Positions 1 to 12,950 of a DNA stretch of 64,000 nt are shown here, one piece after another. Numbering within the stretch: the first letter of the stretch is position 1; every line of letters starts with the position of its first letter. The translations under genes and the position numbers were made by a program. Source of the DNA: Agriotes lineatus (lineage: Eukaryota; Arthropoda; Insecta; Coleoptera; Elateridae); the NCBI GenBank assembly GCA_940337035.1, contig CALNHX010005264.1, positions 1 through 64,000 on the forward strand. Reading direction: 5' to 3'. The notes below the pieces were generated by a model. It saw only the letters and a list, made by a program, of their open reading frames with translations. It ran no database searches and was not told where the DNA came from.

Positions 1-700
1 AATTTATTCGCCTTGAGCCGGAAAATGCCGTTGACCATCCACCGGCAGCGAATTTGCGGGCTGCGGAGTCGAACGTCGAAGTCCAGGAATTCGCCTTTTA
101 ATGACCAAAAGGGGTCCTCCAGGTGAGCTAATGATGGGCGGCTACAGGGCTCTAGCCGCTCGCAAGCGGGGTAGAGGCTGCGATTCTTACAGGTTTAATT
201 AGAAGCAAACTGAGGTTATGCGTTGCATATAACCTCTCGGAACGCCGGGATTTGCGTTTTTTTAAATTATGCGGCCGGGAATGACTTCAAGCGGTTAGCC
301 GTGCAAGACAGTACAGCCAATCAAGCTAGGGTTAAAAGCCTCAGGGATTCGATTTCGCAAGAAAGTTCACCAATCAAGGTAAAATCGGATTCTAACGGCT
401 TTGCTCTTACGGATGCGATACGGAAAGTTTAAACTTCTTTGGCTGACAGTTCAACCTGTCATCTCCCTTGAATCCCGGACTGGTAAGGGTTGGAGGCCTA
501 CTCCGTTAGACAGTTCGACCTGTCGGACCGGAAGGCCCAGGTAGGAAAGCAGAGGATTTGAGAGGATAAATCTCAAATTGACTGGACAGGATCATACTTG
601 CCCTAGCTTCCACTGGAGAGGGAACGCCGTGGTCGTTCACATTTCGCAACCACACGCATAGCGGATAGGATATGTTATCGCCAGTTCACTCATCGAATTG
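1..700. other. Unresolved GC-richer block
   Basis: This stretch is visibly richer in G and C than most of the window and has no long reading frame that I recognise; a 69-codon frame at 223-432 resembles nothing known to me. The composition suggests the end of an old mobile element or an untranslated part of a transcript rather than intron sequence. I cannot place it in a family. Confidence 0.3.
445..524. repeat. Pair of 16-bp near-palindromes, 64 bp apart
   Basis: GACAGTTCAACCTGTC (445-460) and GACAGTTCGACCTGTC (509-524) differ by one base and each is nearly its own reverse complement. The spacing start to start is 64 bp. They could be a binding site pair or RNA stem-loops of the surrounding unknown element. 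Confidence 0.6.
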
Positions 701-827
701 ATGCAACGCTTGATTAGGCGATGTATCAAATTTAAATACATTTTATGTGTAATTAAAATTTGATGCAGGACTATCTCTTTCTCCGTTCAATTCACTTAAC
801 TATTGTCTTTGTCTTACGGGGTGCAGT

Positions 828-2110
828 ATGATTTCTATCCATCCACGCCCCATCTTGAATGTCTACTTGGTGTGGCGCTCTGTATGCCTTGATATCGTCC
901 CCTTCTTGGCTGACTTCTTTTCTTTTTATGTGGTGGTAGTATCCAATTCATTCCTCTCTTGGAAAGCTTGTTATATCCCATCCTCTGGACGTGACCATTC
1001 TTTCAGAGTTGCCATCTCTCTATTTTGCGGACTATATGATATTTTACTTCCATTACTTCTCTAATTGGTGTGTTTCGTATGTTTTCTGTTCTATATATTT
1101 GTGCCGCTTTTCTCCAGCAATCCATTTCTGGGGTTTTAAGTTGTTGTTTATGTTTTCCAATAATTGCCTTATTTCACACATAGAACGACTACAGTAGTGT
1201 AGATTCTTGTATATCTTTGTTCCATAACATTCATTAGTTATATCACAAGTGGTGGAAAGTTTTGTGAGTATGCTTTGACATGTTTGTGTTAATATTGCTT
1301 TAAAGATTCACGAGGCCAATTTTAAAGAAATTGCACAAATATCTGCCACGAGTGGAGGTATATAACGAGATTATATACTAAGATAAAATGAGCATTTATT
1401 TTGTAACAAAACATTTCTTAATTTGCATTAACAACGATTTTTTTTTATTCAATTAGATCGCGCACTGTCTTGCCATATAACATACTTAAAGTACTTTTGA
1501 GTGGTATGTCTCTATAGTTTTCGCATAGAGCTTTTTTGTTCTTCTAATTGATAAATGGTATACGTATGTCCAATTTTCTATTTCTCTGGAATTGTTCATT
1601 AGTTTAGCTATTATTTTTGTGTTGTACAGCTTCCTCATTAAATTTTTTAATCGCTCCAAGTTTCCCAGGCTCTGGGGCTTTTCCATTCATTATACCCCTA
1701 TGCCATTTTTTAACCTGGTCCGTTGTGGTTTTTATGTACTCTCTATCTGCTTCTCTTGTCTTCTATAGGCATTTCTTTGTAGTATTCCCCTCACTTCCTC
1801 ATAGGGATGGTCTGTTCTTTTTTTATATGTGGAGCTCTAGGATTTCATATACCTTACATTTACAAACTTCAGTGATTCGTCTACCTCAATTTCTTTACAT
1901 TTGTTGTTCCATAGTTCTTGCTTTATTTTCTTTAGTTTGGCTGGTGACTCTTTTACCTCCTATGTAAGACTCTATTTCTTTACCTTTGTTATTCCATGAT
2001 TCTTACTTTGTTTTTTTTATTTGTTTATCACTTATCAATTACTGATTCGTATTCCTCTTGTATAACGTTGCCATCTAAATATGTGTATTGCCTTGTGTTT
2101 GTTGGAGTAG
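828..2110 (-). pseudogene. Non-LTR retrotransposon (LINE) relic, C-terminal part
   Basis: Reading the reverse strand, about 1170 down to 828 gives a degraded peptide (segments such as EMDCWRKAAQIYR, then KNGHVQRMGYNKLSKRGMNW, then a basic stretch rich in K, R, P and G). It matches the region after the reverse transcriptase in insect LINEs of the type with a G-H-V-x-R-M motif followed by a basic tail. Further upstream on the same strand (about 2110 to 1690) short frames resemble the linker before the reverse transcriptase. Stops and frameshifts interrupt it, and no catalytic box was seen. The clade is uncertain, probably RTE-like. Confidence 0.55.
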
Positions 2111-2944
2111 AAGACAGTGTGTTGTTCGAAAAGGTTCAGGGGGCGTTCTTTTATTCCCCACTCTCCCGTTGTAGTTTCATATGAAGATTATTTCTTATTT
2201 TGCCGCTTTTGATCAGATTTTCGTTGACTTTGTTACTCAAATAGTGGATTCGATTAATGTATAAATAAAAACAGTTCGACTCTTCCTTAAGCTGCAAACC
2301 AAAAATATTGTAGTTTGAATAACTGATTATGGAATCATTCATTAGTCCATGAGCCACATCATTCAAAAGCACTTTGTATGCCTAAATTTGAAATATTGTA
2401 CCTACTATAGTGATACTCGGTAGTATTCACTATATTAATCGATATAATCGTCCAACTATCACAACTATGTTGTGATACGAAATTTATTAATTGTTTTATT
2501 TACAAAGTAGAACATTCATATGTTTTACAAATGATTACGTGGTGACATCATTGCATAAACGTATACTTCCTTTGAAAGTTAAATAAACATAAATATCTGC
2601 ATTTTGTAAAATTAAGGCCGATAAACAGATGTGTTTATTCTGACTCTATAAGTAAGAATAAAACACAAGATGAGCCGGTTCAAACCCGTATCGATACTTC
2701 GGCACTGTTGGCATGGAACAATCTTTGCCTTGAGCTCTTTGGGACACCGCTTCTTAAGACACATGAACGCAGTAGTATTTGTAATCTGTTGAACGGTGCC
2801 AGACACGTGGTATGGCCGTTATCATATTATCTTATATACATGACCGCACCATATATGCGACTACTGGGGCTAAAGAGAAGTCGTAAAGGATACGGGAACT
2901 AATAATTGCAAAGCCCAGACGGAGGAAATCTGTTTAAAATCGGG
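2111..2944. other. No recognisable feature
   Basis: AT-rich sequence with only short frames (for example 64 codons at 2708-2902) that resemble nothing I know. Confidence 0.5.
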
Positions 2945-3110
2945 TTGGTGATTTATTAATACCGTTAGCGGAAAGTACAAATGGAGCGAATAACGCCGAT
3001 AATGCGACATTTTTTTCTTGTCCCGACCTGGATTTGAACTCGCGTCCTCAGGTTCAACAGTTCAGTGTTGTCGCTATACTAATTTGACAGTATAGTTAGG
3101 TGACCGCTGA
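2945..3110 (-). mobile_element. Possible tRNA-derived SINE fragment
   Basis: On the reverse strand, about 3090 to 3020 carries a tRNA-like stretch: a possible A-box region around TTAGTATAGCGACAAC and a B-box GAGTTCAAATCC, followed by GGTCGGGACAAG and an A-run. It does not fold into a proper cloverleaf, so it is a SINE head or tRNA-related relic rather than a tRNA gene. Body and target duplication were not resolved. Confidence 0.4.
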
Positions 3111-6100
3111 ACGTTTATTATTGCTACCGCGAATAGAAATTTACAAATACGTAACATAGAAAAAAGTGATCAATCTCGCCTAAACGCTTTTAAGTTCTAT
3201 GCATTAATATTCCACACAATTCGTGCAAAAACCAGCTTGATTAGATTATGTTCTTCTCGAGTTATCGTGTTTACAACCATTCGGAATGGCATAATCGTCC
3301 TTTATTAATTTTCTTTCTTGTCTTAACTCCAGAGCGGTTACTGTCTGCACAAAAGTAATATCGTTTCATACGGCGTTTCATATAATTTTGGGTTGGTCGC
3401 TATTGATTGAGCAGTTAGAAAAAAAAACCTGTAAATTTGTAAATATGGACGAAAGCAATATTTCGGCTGATGATGCCGAAGTAAAAAAATTTGCATTTCA
3501 AAAGATTTCCTGTACAAAAGGTTTAGAAAGTGTTTATAAAGAATTTTGTATACATATTTTGTTTGAAATTCTGAAATAGAAGGCGTATACCGTTCGTGAT
3601 TGAATATATATCTCTCTGTTTCTCTCTATGATATGCTGAATAACTCAAGACAATCGATATTGATCCAAGCCTTGATTTGACGTTAGAATAAAATTTTCTC
3701 TAATCTAAGGTAGCACAACGAGCCCATCTTGATGTCCAAGTGAACGTGAGGTTGGTTTATCCTTCCTCTAAAAATCCAGCTTCTGCCTCAAAATGTATTT
3801 TTTAAATGGTAAACCATCTTAGTTTTTCATTGTTTACATTCTCCATTTTCAATAATGTTGTACCAATGCTAAACGTCCCAAACGTTCTCAATATGGGCAA
3901 CCAAAGAAAAGTTATTACAGTTTGGTGTGTTTTATATTTTCAATAAAGAGAGACACAAAAACCTCCCGTTGGAACTCACGGCCCATAGAAAATCGTAGGT
4001 GTAAATATTAAAAAACTAATAAAACTCTAAGTGTGCGAGCGATGCTTGTACATATACATTTAGTACGATAATAAAACTTAATATCGCGCAGACTAATGAT
4101 ACAGATTAATGCCTTTTCGAAGAAGAAATACGGAAACATCAATTCGTAGTACTCTACTAAATGATACAGGCAGGGCAAGTTTACAAGAAGCATTTCCTGA
4201 TTACGTGGAACCCCGCAGTTTACCGCATTTCTTATCGGCGTTATTTACCAATACCTCTGCAATTTAGGGAATCGATAAATCGGAAAAAGCCCTGTGGATG
4301 CAGAAATTCTATTTTTTCTTTTGTAAAACATGCAGTAAGCTAAACTCGTATTCGCTTACGAAGCTGGTTAGATGCGTTTTCTTTATCTTGTATGCCCTGA
4401 AGGATAAGTTGTAGAAGTAATTCAATTACTTTTCGAATAACGAATCCTGATTTCATTATAGGAACGTAGACTTTCAGAACCGTTACGGCAAATAAGATTT
4501 TAGCATTAGTTGAACAATTTAAAAAGCAAGTAGGAAATGTTATTTCTAGAAGCAGAATTGAGCTGAATTAGAGGATTTTTATGTGGTCAATTGCAGAGTT
4601 ATCAGTTATAATATTGAATACGGTCAAAGAAATGCATAAAATACACAGAGCTATGGTGTGCTCTTATACTAGCATTAATTTCTGTTATCATCGTGTTATT
4701 CAATTATTTTGGAAATTTATTTGTTGGTAGAAGTTTAATATAGCTTTTGGTCCTGAGGTTTCTCTGCCGATAATTTCATGAAGTGGCCTCCTAAGAAATA
4801 TTAACAATTGCTCTTCGATCCCTCATTTTTTATTAACATAAAGTCAAACATTCTCTAGCAGATGACGTATGTGTAGTCAACCATATGGAGGTTCTGTTAT
4901 CTATTGTATAATGTTTCTGTAATAATCTAAACTGCATTTAAGTATCAGCGAGATAGACTACCTACACATACAACTGCACGTAGGAACTTCGCATTGCGTG
5001 AGTAGAAGACATCATCCCACTCAGAAATACTAACTAAACCGTTACGTGATAATTCGGAGTAATCGGATACCAAACACTGACACTCACTTGGAAAATGGTG
5101 GGATCATTAACCAGGAGGCCTAAGATGCCGGCTAAGCAGCAAGAAACCAGATTTTGAATTATATGTGAGGTTGTTAAAATAGTGTTACTCAAGAGATAGA
5201 TTATGCTAAACGTTTATTTATAGTCCTCCCATAGAAACTAAAGTAGCGATTAGTGGTGATAATAGGATTTGGTCAAGATAGTCATCCGCGAATCGACGTT
5301 AACCCATAAAATAGCCAGTTTATTGCAAATAAATAATTTCGAAGAAATGCTTTTGCACTGTAATAATCTAATAATGCGGTACCTTTCATGCCGTTGTTTA
5401 TGTCTGAAAAGTCTGATGATACAAACCTGAATTATTTTAAACGAATTTTATTGGAAAAAAAACTATATTACTGCTCATTTTTAATTTTTTAAATAAGCCG
5501 TTATGATTGTATTTGTTTTTATGAATATAGCATTACTAGCGTATTTCACAATATCCCCTTGGCTTGATGGACAAGATAATAAAAATTGAGTTCAAGAAAC
5601 TTCTATGCAAATTCTGTTCTAGGAATTCGAATTTAGATTATCTAAAAGATGAATTACCAAACAAACGCCAACATATCTATCTACTTGATATTTTTTGACT
5701 TCAAAGATGGATTAGTGTACATACTTAATGAATAAATAGAAATAATAACACAATAACTTACATATAGTACTGCACCTGATAAAATGATTCATTTTAGACT
5801 AAACATTTTACAAAACCAAAAATCAACGTTTCGGAAGAAATTAAAGCTTATGCTTCTTTGCACTTCTACTACTGTAATTGTTTATTGTGGCGAAATCCCT
5901 ACAAAACAAATCTAATTGTATTACACTGTGACAGAAGAACTTAGAACAGAGATTATCGTGATGATAGGAGCGTTATAAAACAACATCGTGTAAGTTATGC
6001 TGAATGTTTTCTCTTTGGAAGTGATATTTCTGGGCCATATATAAACACAGTCAGTACAGTTACCAAATATGGACACCGGCAGTGCCTGGAGTTACTTGTA

Positions 6101-6398
6101 CCAGTTTCATCATGTCTTTTATGGTACTCACGAAGCCCCTGTAAATATCTAGAATTTTAAAATAAATTTATATAAATCTGCAGTTTCTAATTTTGGAAAA
6201 TAAAGCTAATTACCAAATCAGCTTTCCAAAGAAGCTATCGAGTGCTGTTTGCAGTTTTAGTTTGATGACAGTGAAACTAATTATGTAGCCTTCTATTTTC
6301 TAAAACAAATATCGATCTATAGTTAACTAAGAATTATTAAATTACCAAAAAAAAAGGTTTTTCTACAACAAAATTAGTTTCTAGGTTACACAGTTGTG
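3111..6398. other. AT-rich, nothing recognised
   Basis: More than 3 kb of AT-rich sequence with no frame above about 65 codons and no terminal repeats or splice-flanked coding stretch that I can support. It is consistent with intron or intergenic DNA. Confidence 0.5.
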
Positions 6399-6660
6399 AC
6401 AGAAATAAAGCATTATTCCCTAGGGAAATAATATGCATAAAACTCCCCTTGGAGTTTTCGTAATACATTTAATAATAATGAAACAACCATTATAAGAAAT
6501 GTCGGTAGTCATGGTATTCGCTATCGCTACAATAACACAATTCAAAGACAAGTAAATATTACAGCTTAGTTCCGACTTACTGTAATGCTTTATTTCTATC
6601 CACTCTTGAATCATTAACGTCTCGACTTCGTCTCGACGTTAAACGATTCACTCGTGGATA
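6399..6660. repeat. Inverted repeat element plus adjacent hairpin
   Basis: AGAAATAAAGCATTA near 6401 recurs inverted as TAATGCTTTATTTCT ending near 6598, enclosing about 200 bp that itself holds small palindromes (ATTATTCCCTAGGGAAATAAT-like at 6413-6433 and AAAACTCC..GGAGTTTT at 6439-6458). Directly after, 6597-6660 forms a hairpin with arms of about 28 bp around TTCG (outer ATCCAC / GTGGAT). It looks like a small non-autonomous DNA transposon. Confidence 0.5.
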
Positions 6661-7539
6661 AAATTTAACTTTATCGTCTTGTATAATAAATTACTATTAT
6701 TGGACCTCTCAGCATTGAAAATAGGCTGATTTGGTTTTTAATTATTTATTAAATTTATACAAACTTATTTGTGGCGCTTTTTAAAAAAAACTTCAACCTG
6801 CTTTTTTTCGAAAAGTACGGGTCTATGTATGAGGCATTATTGGACTAGTCATGTTATTTTAGCGCCCTTATTCCCTAGTAAAAAAATCCATTTTTCCCTT
6901 AGTGTATTTAGGGCTTCAAACTTTGTGAAAAAGTATGTTTTTCTCTTTCTTGGTGTATAATGTACTATTATTATAGATTTCAGTAAAATATGGCATTGCT
7001 GATATAGAAAAGCTCAATGCTTCGTCCAATTTCCTAGGATAGCTCAGCAAAGGGATCGAAAAGCATTGTAATGTCGGTAATACTACTAATGTTTTAAGAG
7101 CTTTTAACAACGGAAAATGTGATTAAGTACCAAAATAAGAAACAGTTTAGCAGCATTTTCCAAAAAATTAATTTTCTTATTAGAATGTTTAATGAATTAA
7201 CTAACATTTACATTTCAAAGTGGGTTAATATATTTGAAATTCTTAAATTCTTAAATCTTAAGACATTAAGAAACTACTGCGAAATAACGTTGGTGGCATT
7301 CAAACTCACGCTCATGGATGCTCGTGGGGAAAAAGAATGGTGTAGTTTCCCATTGTTTTCTACCTTTTCATTTCAGCCGTTCACTCTGTGCCTGTTGATC
7401 CGCGGCAGATATTTGGTTTCTCTCTTACCATCCTTATCTGGGAGGTATTTTTCTATCCGCCACCTGGGAACGCGCCCTTTACGGGTTACAGATTTCCCTG
7501 AGGGAGGTCTGTCTTCAGTTCTCTATCTTTTGGCAAATA
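6661..7539. other. AT-rich, nothing recognised
   Basis: A 191-codon frame (7119-7694) crosses this region, but only its last 50 codons resemble a known protein (the LINE relic that follows). Its first part is low-complexity and not recognised. Confidence 0.4.
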
Positions 7540-8015
7540 TCACCAGACCAAGTAGACTTCGTCAAAGGACGTGGCACGAGGGAGATTACCCAAAAGCCTT
7601 TGACAATGTAAATTTGAGAAAACGGAGGGCGTGCCGGAGCACTTGGTGTTTGTTATTTGAAAACTCTAGAAACATAAAGATCACTTCGCTGTAGTTAAAA
7701 CTGACAACATAAACTACCGTCACTGTGTTGTGAGATGAAAGGATGTTCGTCAGGGTTGTGTGTTATCGCGTACTATGTTTACGTGTATAATGGGACATGC
7801 TTTGAAAGAGCGGCTGTGGATTGTTACCTTTGGCAGTATTAAAATCTCTAAGTAAGATTTGCCGACGACCCTACTCTGCTATATCCTATGAGATCGAGTT
7901 ACTTTAGCTTCTGGAGAGATTATTGTGAAAATCAAAAACCACATTAACGTTCGTAGAATAGGCCAGTTTGGAGTGGATGGTATTAGTGAAACACAAAGTC
8001 TGGTTCCGATGCACT
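7540..8015 (+). pseudogene. LINE reverse transcriptase relic (LINE C)
   Basis: Three reverse-transcriptase boxes are legible across frame changes. FVKGRGTRE lies near 7558-7585, DYPKAFDNVNLRK near 7585-7625 (the Y-x-K-A-F-D box carrying the first catalytic Asp), and KDVRQGCVLSRTMFT near 7741-7785. A degraded FADD-like box (FADDPTLL) follows near 7860. The arrangement matches the common insect endonuclease/reverse-transcriptase LINE proteins. Stops and frameshifts make it inactive, and the 5' end is missing. Directly downstream lies an unrelated Penelope-like relic on the same strand. Confidence 0.65.
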
Positions 8016-8119
8016 GACAATACTTTTATTACGTGGCCACATGGTAAAGTAACTTTTCTATCTTCTTAAATTATCTAAATATTTAGTCAACATCCAGACA
8101 TAGGGATATAAAGTGACGA

Positions 8120-8850
8120 TCCTCTTCCTTTCATGGATGCACGTTTCTCGCCAACCCAATGGCAGACCTGGTCATTCTGTATATCGCAAAATCACTCACA
8201 CTGATTGCTATCTATACATGCCGATTGTTGCCATCATCAACCACCCCAAAAACTTTCCGTCATGAATTCGCTTTTACATCGTGCCTTTCCCATATCTCAA
8301 CCTGATAATATCCACGTTGGACTTAATCATATTCGAAAACTTCATAGAAACAACTCCATGCTAGGGATGTGCAGTTCGCTATCAATCGCCATCTTCATCC
8401 ACAGCCACTCAAACATCCGAAAACCGATCTTCTCGCAGCAATAGTTTTCTGTCCTATATCCATCAAATCACCCATCGCGTAGAGAAGTGCCTTCGAAAAC
8501 AAATTATCAAACCAGTATTCAAATCTCCCAAGCAAGATCTCACAGGTATTTTCTGTGTCCAAAGAAAAATGAAATGACATACCCTCAGAAAGTGTTTATA
8601 GAATCCATCGACTCAGTAGTGCTGTGTAGAGTGGTGAAATAGGATGTTTAGTAGAAACACCAGCGTTGGCCGGGTAACGTGTCATCATCAGCCATATTCA
8701 TTCTTCTCTAGCAGACATATCCGCAAAGCCATTGAGATTTACAAACACCCCAATAATTTGACTCACCACGAAGGCTATCCGCTTTCTTCCATATGGAAAG
8801 CGCTCATTTTTAAACCTTGCCCTACCTCTTTACTCAATCGCGACAACTCT
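8120..8850 (+). pseudogene. Penelope-like element ORF relic (RT C-terminus and end of EN region)
   Basis: The peptides GHSVYRKITHTDCYLH (about 8175-8220, one frame change), then a stretch beginning ADCCHHQPPQKLSVM from 8217, follow the conserved Penelope-like region in which Y-R-K-x-T-H-T-D precedes N/H-H-P-x-Q-K. Next comes FLSYIHQITHRVEKCLR (about 8450-8500), matching the F-x-P-Y-I segment ahead of the GIY-YIG endonuclease. AIEIYKHPNNLTHHEG (about 8724-8775) matches the C-terminal end of these proteins. The GIY-YIG core itself is not legible between 8580 and 8700, so the endonuclease is mostly lost. Stops and frameshifts show a pseudogene. It is followed by a Penelope-type terminal repeat at 8881. 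Confidence 0.7.
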
Positions 8851-8880
8851 TGACTGTATACTTCGCTTTCTTCGTTCAAA

Positions 8881-9026
8881 ACGGAAAAAGAGTTTCGCTT
8901 CTGTCGTGACTTACACGTTAAGTTACTGTCCTCTTTTGTTTATCGCTTGATGGGCCCCCTTATGAAAGTGGGCGAAACGTTGATCTTAACAAGGACACGG
9001 TCCAATCCTGGAAGTCGTTTGTGATA
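8881..9026 (+). repeat. Penelope-type terminal repeat, copy A
   Basis: One of three dispersed copies (others at 16201-16310 and 44704-44856) sharing GTTTCGCTTCTG, TTACACGTTAAGTTAC, GGCGAAACGTTGA and GGTCCAATCC..GGAAGTCGTTTGT. It follows the Penelope-like ORF relic in the same orientation, which is why I assign it to that element's terminal repeat. It carries a TTGATGG...GAAAC segment (8948-8978) corresponding to the CTGATGA...GAAAC core in the other copies. Confidence 0.6.
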
Positions 9027-12000
9027 TAGTAATGAATATGTTTCATAATCTGTTATAGACTGTGCGCCTGGTTATAATGTCAGATCATTCAAATGTTATT
9101 GCAAGCATCCTAGTCTAACGACGTCCGATTTCTGAGATATTGTACAAAATGTTCACTCTGTGTCTTCCTGATACTCGACATGCTGTCATTCACTTTAGAT
9201 TTGAGCAACGTGCTATTAACATTTGTTATCAGAAATTCAAATTTTTCTTAATTGTTTAAATTCACGCCATTTCCCATATAATTCTAAACCATTTTACTCA
9301 AAATAGTGTCCTTACCGAAGAGCCAAAGTTATTTTAGACGCGTTAACAACTAACCTATCCATTTTACCATTCATTTTTATTCCATTGGATGTATAATAGC
9401 TTTGAAAAAACTATTCGTTGAAAGTATGTGATATGCAAAATGTATTATAAATTTTAAAAAAATATAATTTTAACAAGATTGACAGCTTGTTCGAATGTTT
9501 AAGAACTTGTCTAGTTTAATTTGTAAATGTCCAATTAGACATATTGAACCAATAAAAGTATGTCTTAAATTTCATCCACTGCATGAAAATATGACCCTAC
9601 TTGACCAATCCCATTAATCAGTCGATGAACAAGGGTAGTGACTTTGGAAATATTTCTAAGTATATACCCAATCAAGTTTTTTACAACTATGTGTTAGGTT
9701 TGTTTACAGATGTAAGTGGTGTCGCATAAAAAATCGTCTGAGTGCTAGTGACTAGAAATATTTATCAGTGTTGCATTTTTTACAATTGTGTTTAGGCTTG
9801 TTTACAGACGTAAATGGTATTTACTTGAATTTGGTGAAGTTGATGGACACTAAGCTAATGGAAAACTCTAGTTCGATATGCAAATTCCGCTCCATGCGTA
9901 TTTACAGCTTAATGCGCATTACGCAAATGTGATTTAGACTCGAATTTAAATATATAATCTAAAAATCAAACTTCATTCACCCCAGAGCTATCTAATATGT
10001 AAATGCATAAGCCTGCTTTAAGTAGGAAACTCTGTTGCTTTCTAGCTGTCGTTCCAACATCGCTACAAAAGCTTACATTTGGTGTGATCTATTTGAATCT
10101 GCAGTTGTGGGCTTAAGATTTTTAAGACGTACTGTGTAGTATGGCATGCAAATTCCTTTGACTGCTGGGCGAAATGTCACTCATCACAACAATGATTATT
10201 ACTGTAGTAGACATTACTGATGTTAAAAAAGCTTGTAATTACTCATTGTATCGGTGATAACTGTGACACTGATGGTAGAACTTTTTAAGTTGTTGTTTTA
10301 ATGAATTTTTAATGTGATTGATTATAAACATACAAATCAATTATATTGGCACATTCCATTTGTGCTTGTAATTGTACGCAGCATTCTTTGCCTACAATGT
10401 TTTATTTACAACTGCTTATCTTCTTGCTATAATAATTCGAGAATGTGTCAATTATTTGTACATACGTATTTGCCAACTCTGCTTGTTTGGAATGTTCATT
10501 TTATTAAAATTATTACAATTATTATTATTATTGAAATTTAAAAATTGAATCTAATGCAAATATCTAAATACACTACTTGAGCAGGATATATGCATGTATA
10601 TGTTTATTTACCCGTATATCATTTGGGGTTATTTATCTTCATTAAATTATTATTATCGTATTATGCAATGCGCATGCAAAAATCTTTATTCATCCACAAA
10701 TTAAATCGTTTTCCATTCACAGCATAAACTATATGCAACCCAGTTTACGAACTTGTGCTCTGAATCATAGTAGCTCACTTGTTACGTTCTGTGTCCAATT
10801 TTGTACCACATGATTGAAATAGCCAATCAGAAAAAAGCGTAATTTTTCATGGCCCCATGGTATTTAGATCAGAGCTGTAATCTATACAGCACAAGTTGAA
10901 TATTCAGATTGTGGTTGTGTGTGTAGCAGTTTGCAACTGTCAAATAAGCGTAAGTGGCTTTTTGTGTTGATTTGGTTTTGTTTCTATTCTTGTTTAAATT
11001 TTCAAAATAACCGTTATTGTGCCAATCCTTCATGTCTCAAATACTTCTCTCGTTGGTGTCATTACGCTATTACCAATATACTCATGACGAAGTTAAATAA
11101 ATTATAAGTGAGGACTGTAGAGACGGTAATTTAAGAAATAACATAGTTACAATGAAAGAATGGAATTACGTAATTCCCAAATCTGGGCTTGTTGCCAAGG
11201 GTCGTAATGCATGATCCTTCTCAAAGTAAAAGGTCATCCAGTGAGGATGACAATAAGGCTGAAAATAACGGTGATTATAAGTAAAAGAACTATATTAATG
11301 TTTGTATATGACACTTCCTTCTCAGATTTTGGTTAATTAGAAATGTTTGTACGCGTACAACAATATCTTACAAATTCTCTACAAGATACACTATTCTTTC
11401 ATGATTGTATTTAACAACTCTAGAATATACAGATTTATTATTAAATATATGTGATGTGTAATCATACGATTAATAATTAGCTTTTGAGCCCACACACAGA
11501 TGATGTTACCTAATTAAAATAATGTTAGCATTTTTAAAATTGAATTCTTCATAAAAAAAGTTACAATTTTTTAACGTGTTTAATAATGAAAGCGCACCCC
11601 AAGAAAAACAACTTCACTAGATCGAATAATGGTTGAAGAGTGTTCAAAATTATATACAAAGTAAACTGCTCATAATACGAAACAGTAAAAGAAAACACTT
11701 AGTAATGCGAATTATACATCAATTTTCAAAGCAAAAAATTATACAGCCTATGGTAACCGAATTGGCGTTGTCAGATGTAATCTGATTTAAAGGCAGACAT
11801 CTTATGCGCTAGATCATGGCTGCCACATAAATGTACATGCTTGTCGTTGCGTTATAAACGACGCAACGGCGTCATAATGAAATACTGCTGAGCACGGACG
11901 AAGTGCACCCGATCGATACCGATAAAGAGGTGACGTAGAAACACAGACAGAGACCCAGGCATAACACACGTCTACATGTAGGTATAGTATAGCCAGGTTT

Positions 12001-12271
12001 ATAATAGTTCACTGTATAATGAAATGAACAGGTACATTGGTCGTTCAAGAGTGGCAATTAACAAAGAAAACAAAGCAGTTAGAAAATATTGTCTGCATAC
12101 AAACATTTCCTGCTAAATGCCTTGCTGGTTGCTATATTGCCAATTAACCATAACCAACTTTAGAAATTGTATAAGTAAAAGAGTGGTCGAATAAATTACA
12201 GCTATGTTATCTATAACATTCGGATATATACAGAACCTAATTGTGTAGAAAAGCCATACGACGCAAATCTA
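9027..12271. other. AT-rich, mostly nothing recognised
   Basis: Contains the two-copy tandem repeat listed separately and a short hairpin at about 11848-11868 (CGTTGCGT..ACGCAACG). Otherwise no coding stretch, terminal repeat or splice-flanked exon that I can support. Confidence 0.5.
9637..9836. repeat. Diverged tandem duplication, about 100-bp unit
   Basis: Two adjacent units share TAGTGACT..GAAATATTT, TTTTTTACAA and a segment reading TTTAGGCTTGTTTACAGACG in the second copy, spaced about 100 bp apart. Divergence is roughly 15-20 percent by eye. Confidence 0.6.
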
Positions 12272-12658
12272 ACGAGTGATCAAAAAGTCTTTCAGTTTCG
12301 TTTCTAATTTATGAACGCAACTATAAGTAACTTGATGTTCTATGAATGATGTAATTTTAGATAGTGGGCTATTATGAGATGTTTTGCTTTACTTTTCCCA
12401 CTGTCTCCTGTGTTTTTCACACGACGTTCAGGAGTTTTTGGTCTACTGCCGTCCTCAGCTGAATGAACTCCTGGTTAGTCCTGAGGAGGACTGATTTTTA
12501 TACGTGTTTTTCACGTTTTACCCGAGAGAGTTGAGAAAGTCCAATAAAACATCTCATATAAGTAATTTAAAAATAAAATGCCAAGTTTGATATTTGAGTT
12601 AAACATATTTACACTATATCATAGTCTCCCAGGACTGAAAAACTTTTTGATCACCCCT
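12272..12658. mobile_element. MITE, TIR TGATCAAAAAGT, TA target site
   Basis: The left end ACGAGTGATCAAAAAGTCTT is mirrored at the right end, whose reverse complement reads AGGGGTGATCAAAAAGTTTT. Both are followed by TCAG and flanked by TA (12270-12271 and 12659-12660). The element is 387 bp with no coding capacity. The TA site and TIR suggest a Tc1/mariner-mobilised non-autonomous element. Confidence 0.75.
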
Positions 12659-12950
12659 TATATTATACCTATTTTTAAATATGCGATCAAAAACAGGTTT
12701 GGAGAATGAGGACTAGTGGACCAATTGTGTGTGGAAACGAGCTTGTATTAGGCATAGAAAAATAGAGAGTTGCAGAATGAGGGTCAATAAATGTACAGAG
12801 TATAATAATAAGTTACAGCACAGATATTTAACAAATTTACGTCATTTTCGCCTCAAAAGTTAGTATTATTAAATTTTCTCACTGTTACAAGAATGTTTTT
12901 CGCCGAAAGCTAGGGGCATGTTATCGCCGTAAGGCTATCAATATGTATTC

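Noticed and set aside
3020..3090. tRNA gene
   Set aside because: Only the B-box half is tRNA-like; no cloverleaf could be drawn.
7119..7540. N-terminal part of the 191-codon frame as a host gene
   Set aside because: Only its end resembles a protein (LINE RT); the first part looks like random AT-rich translation.
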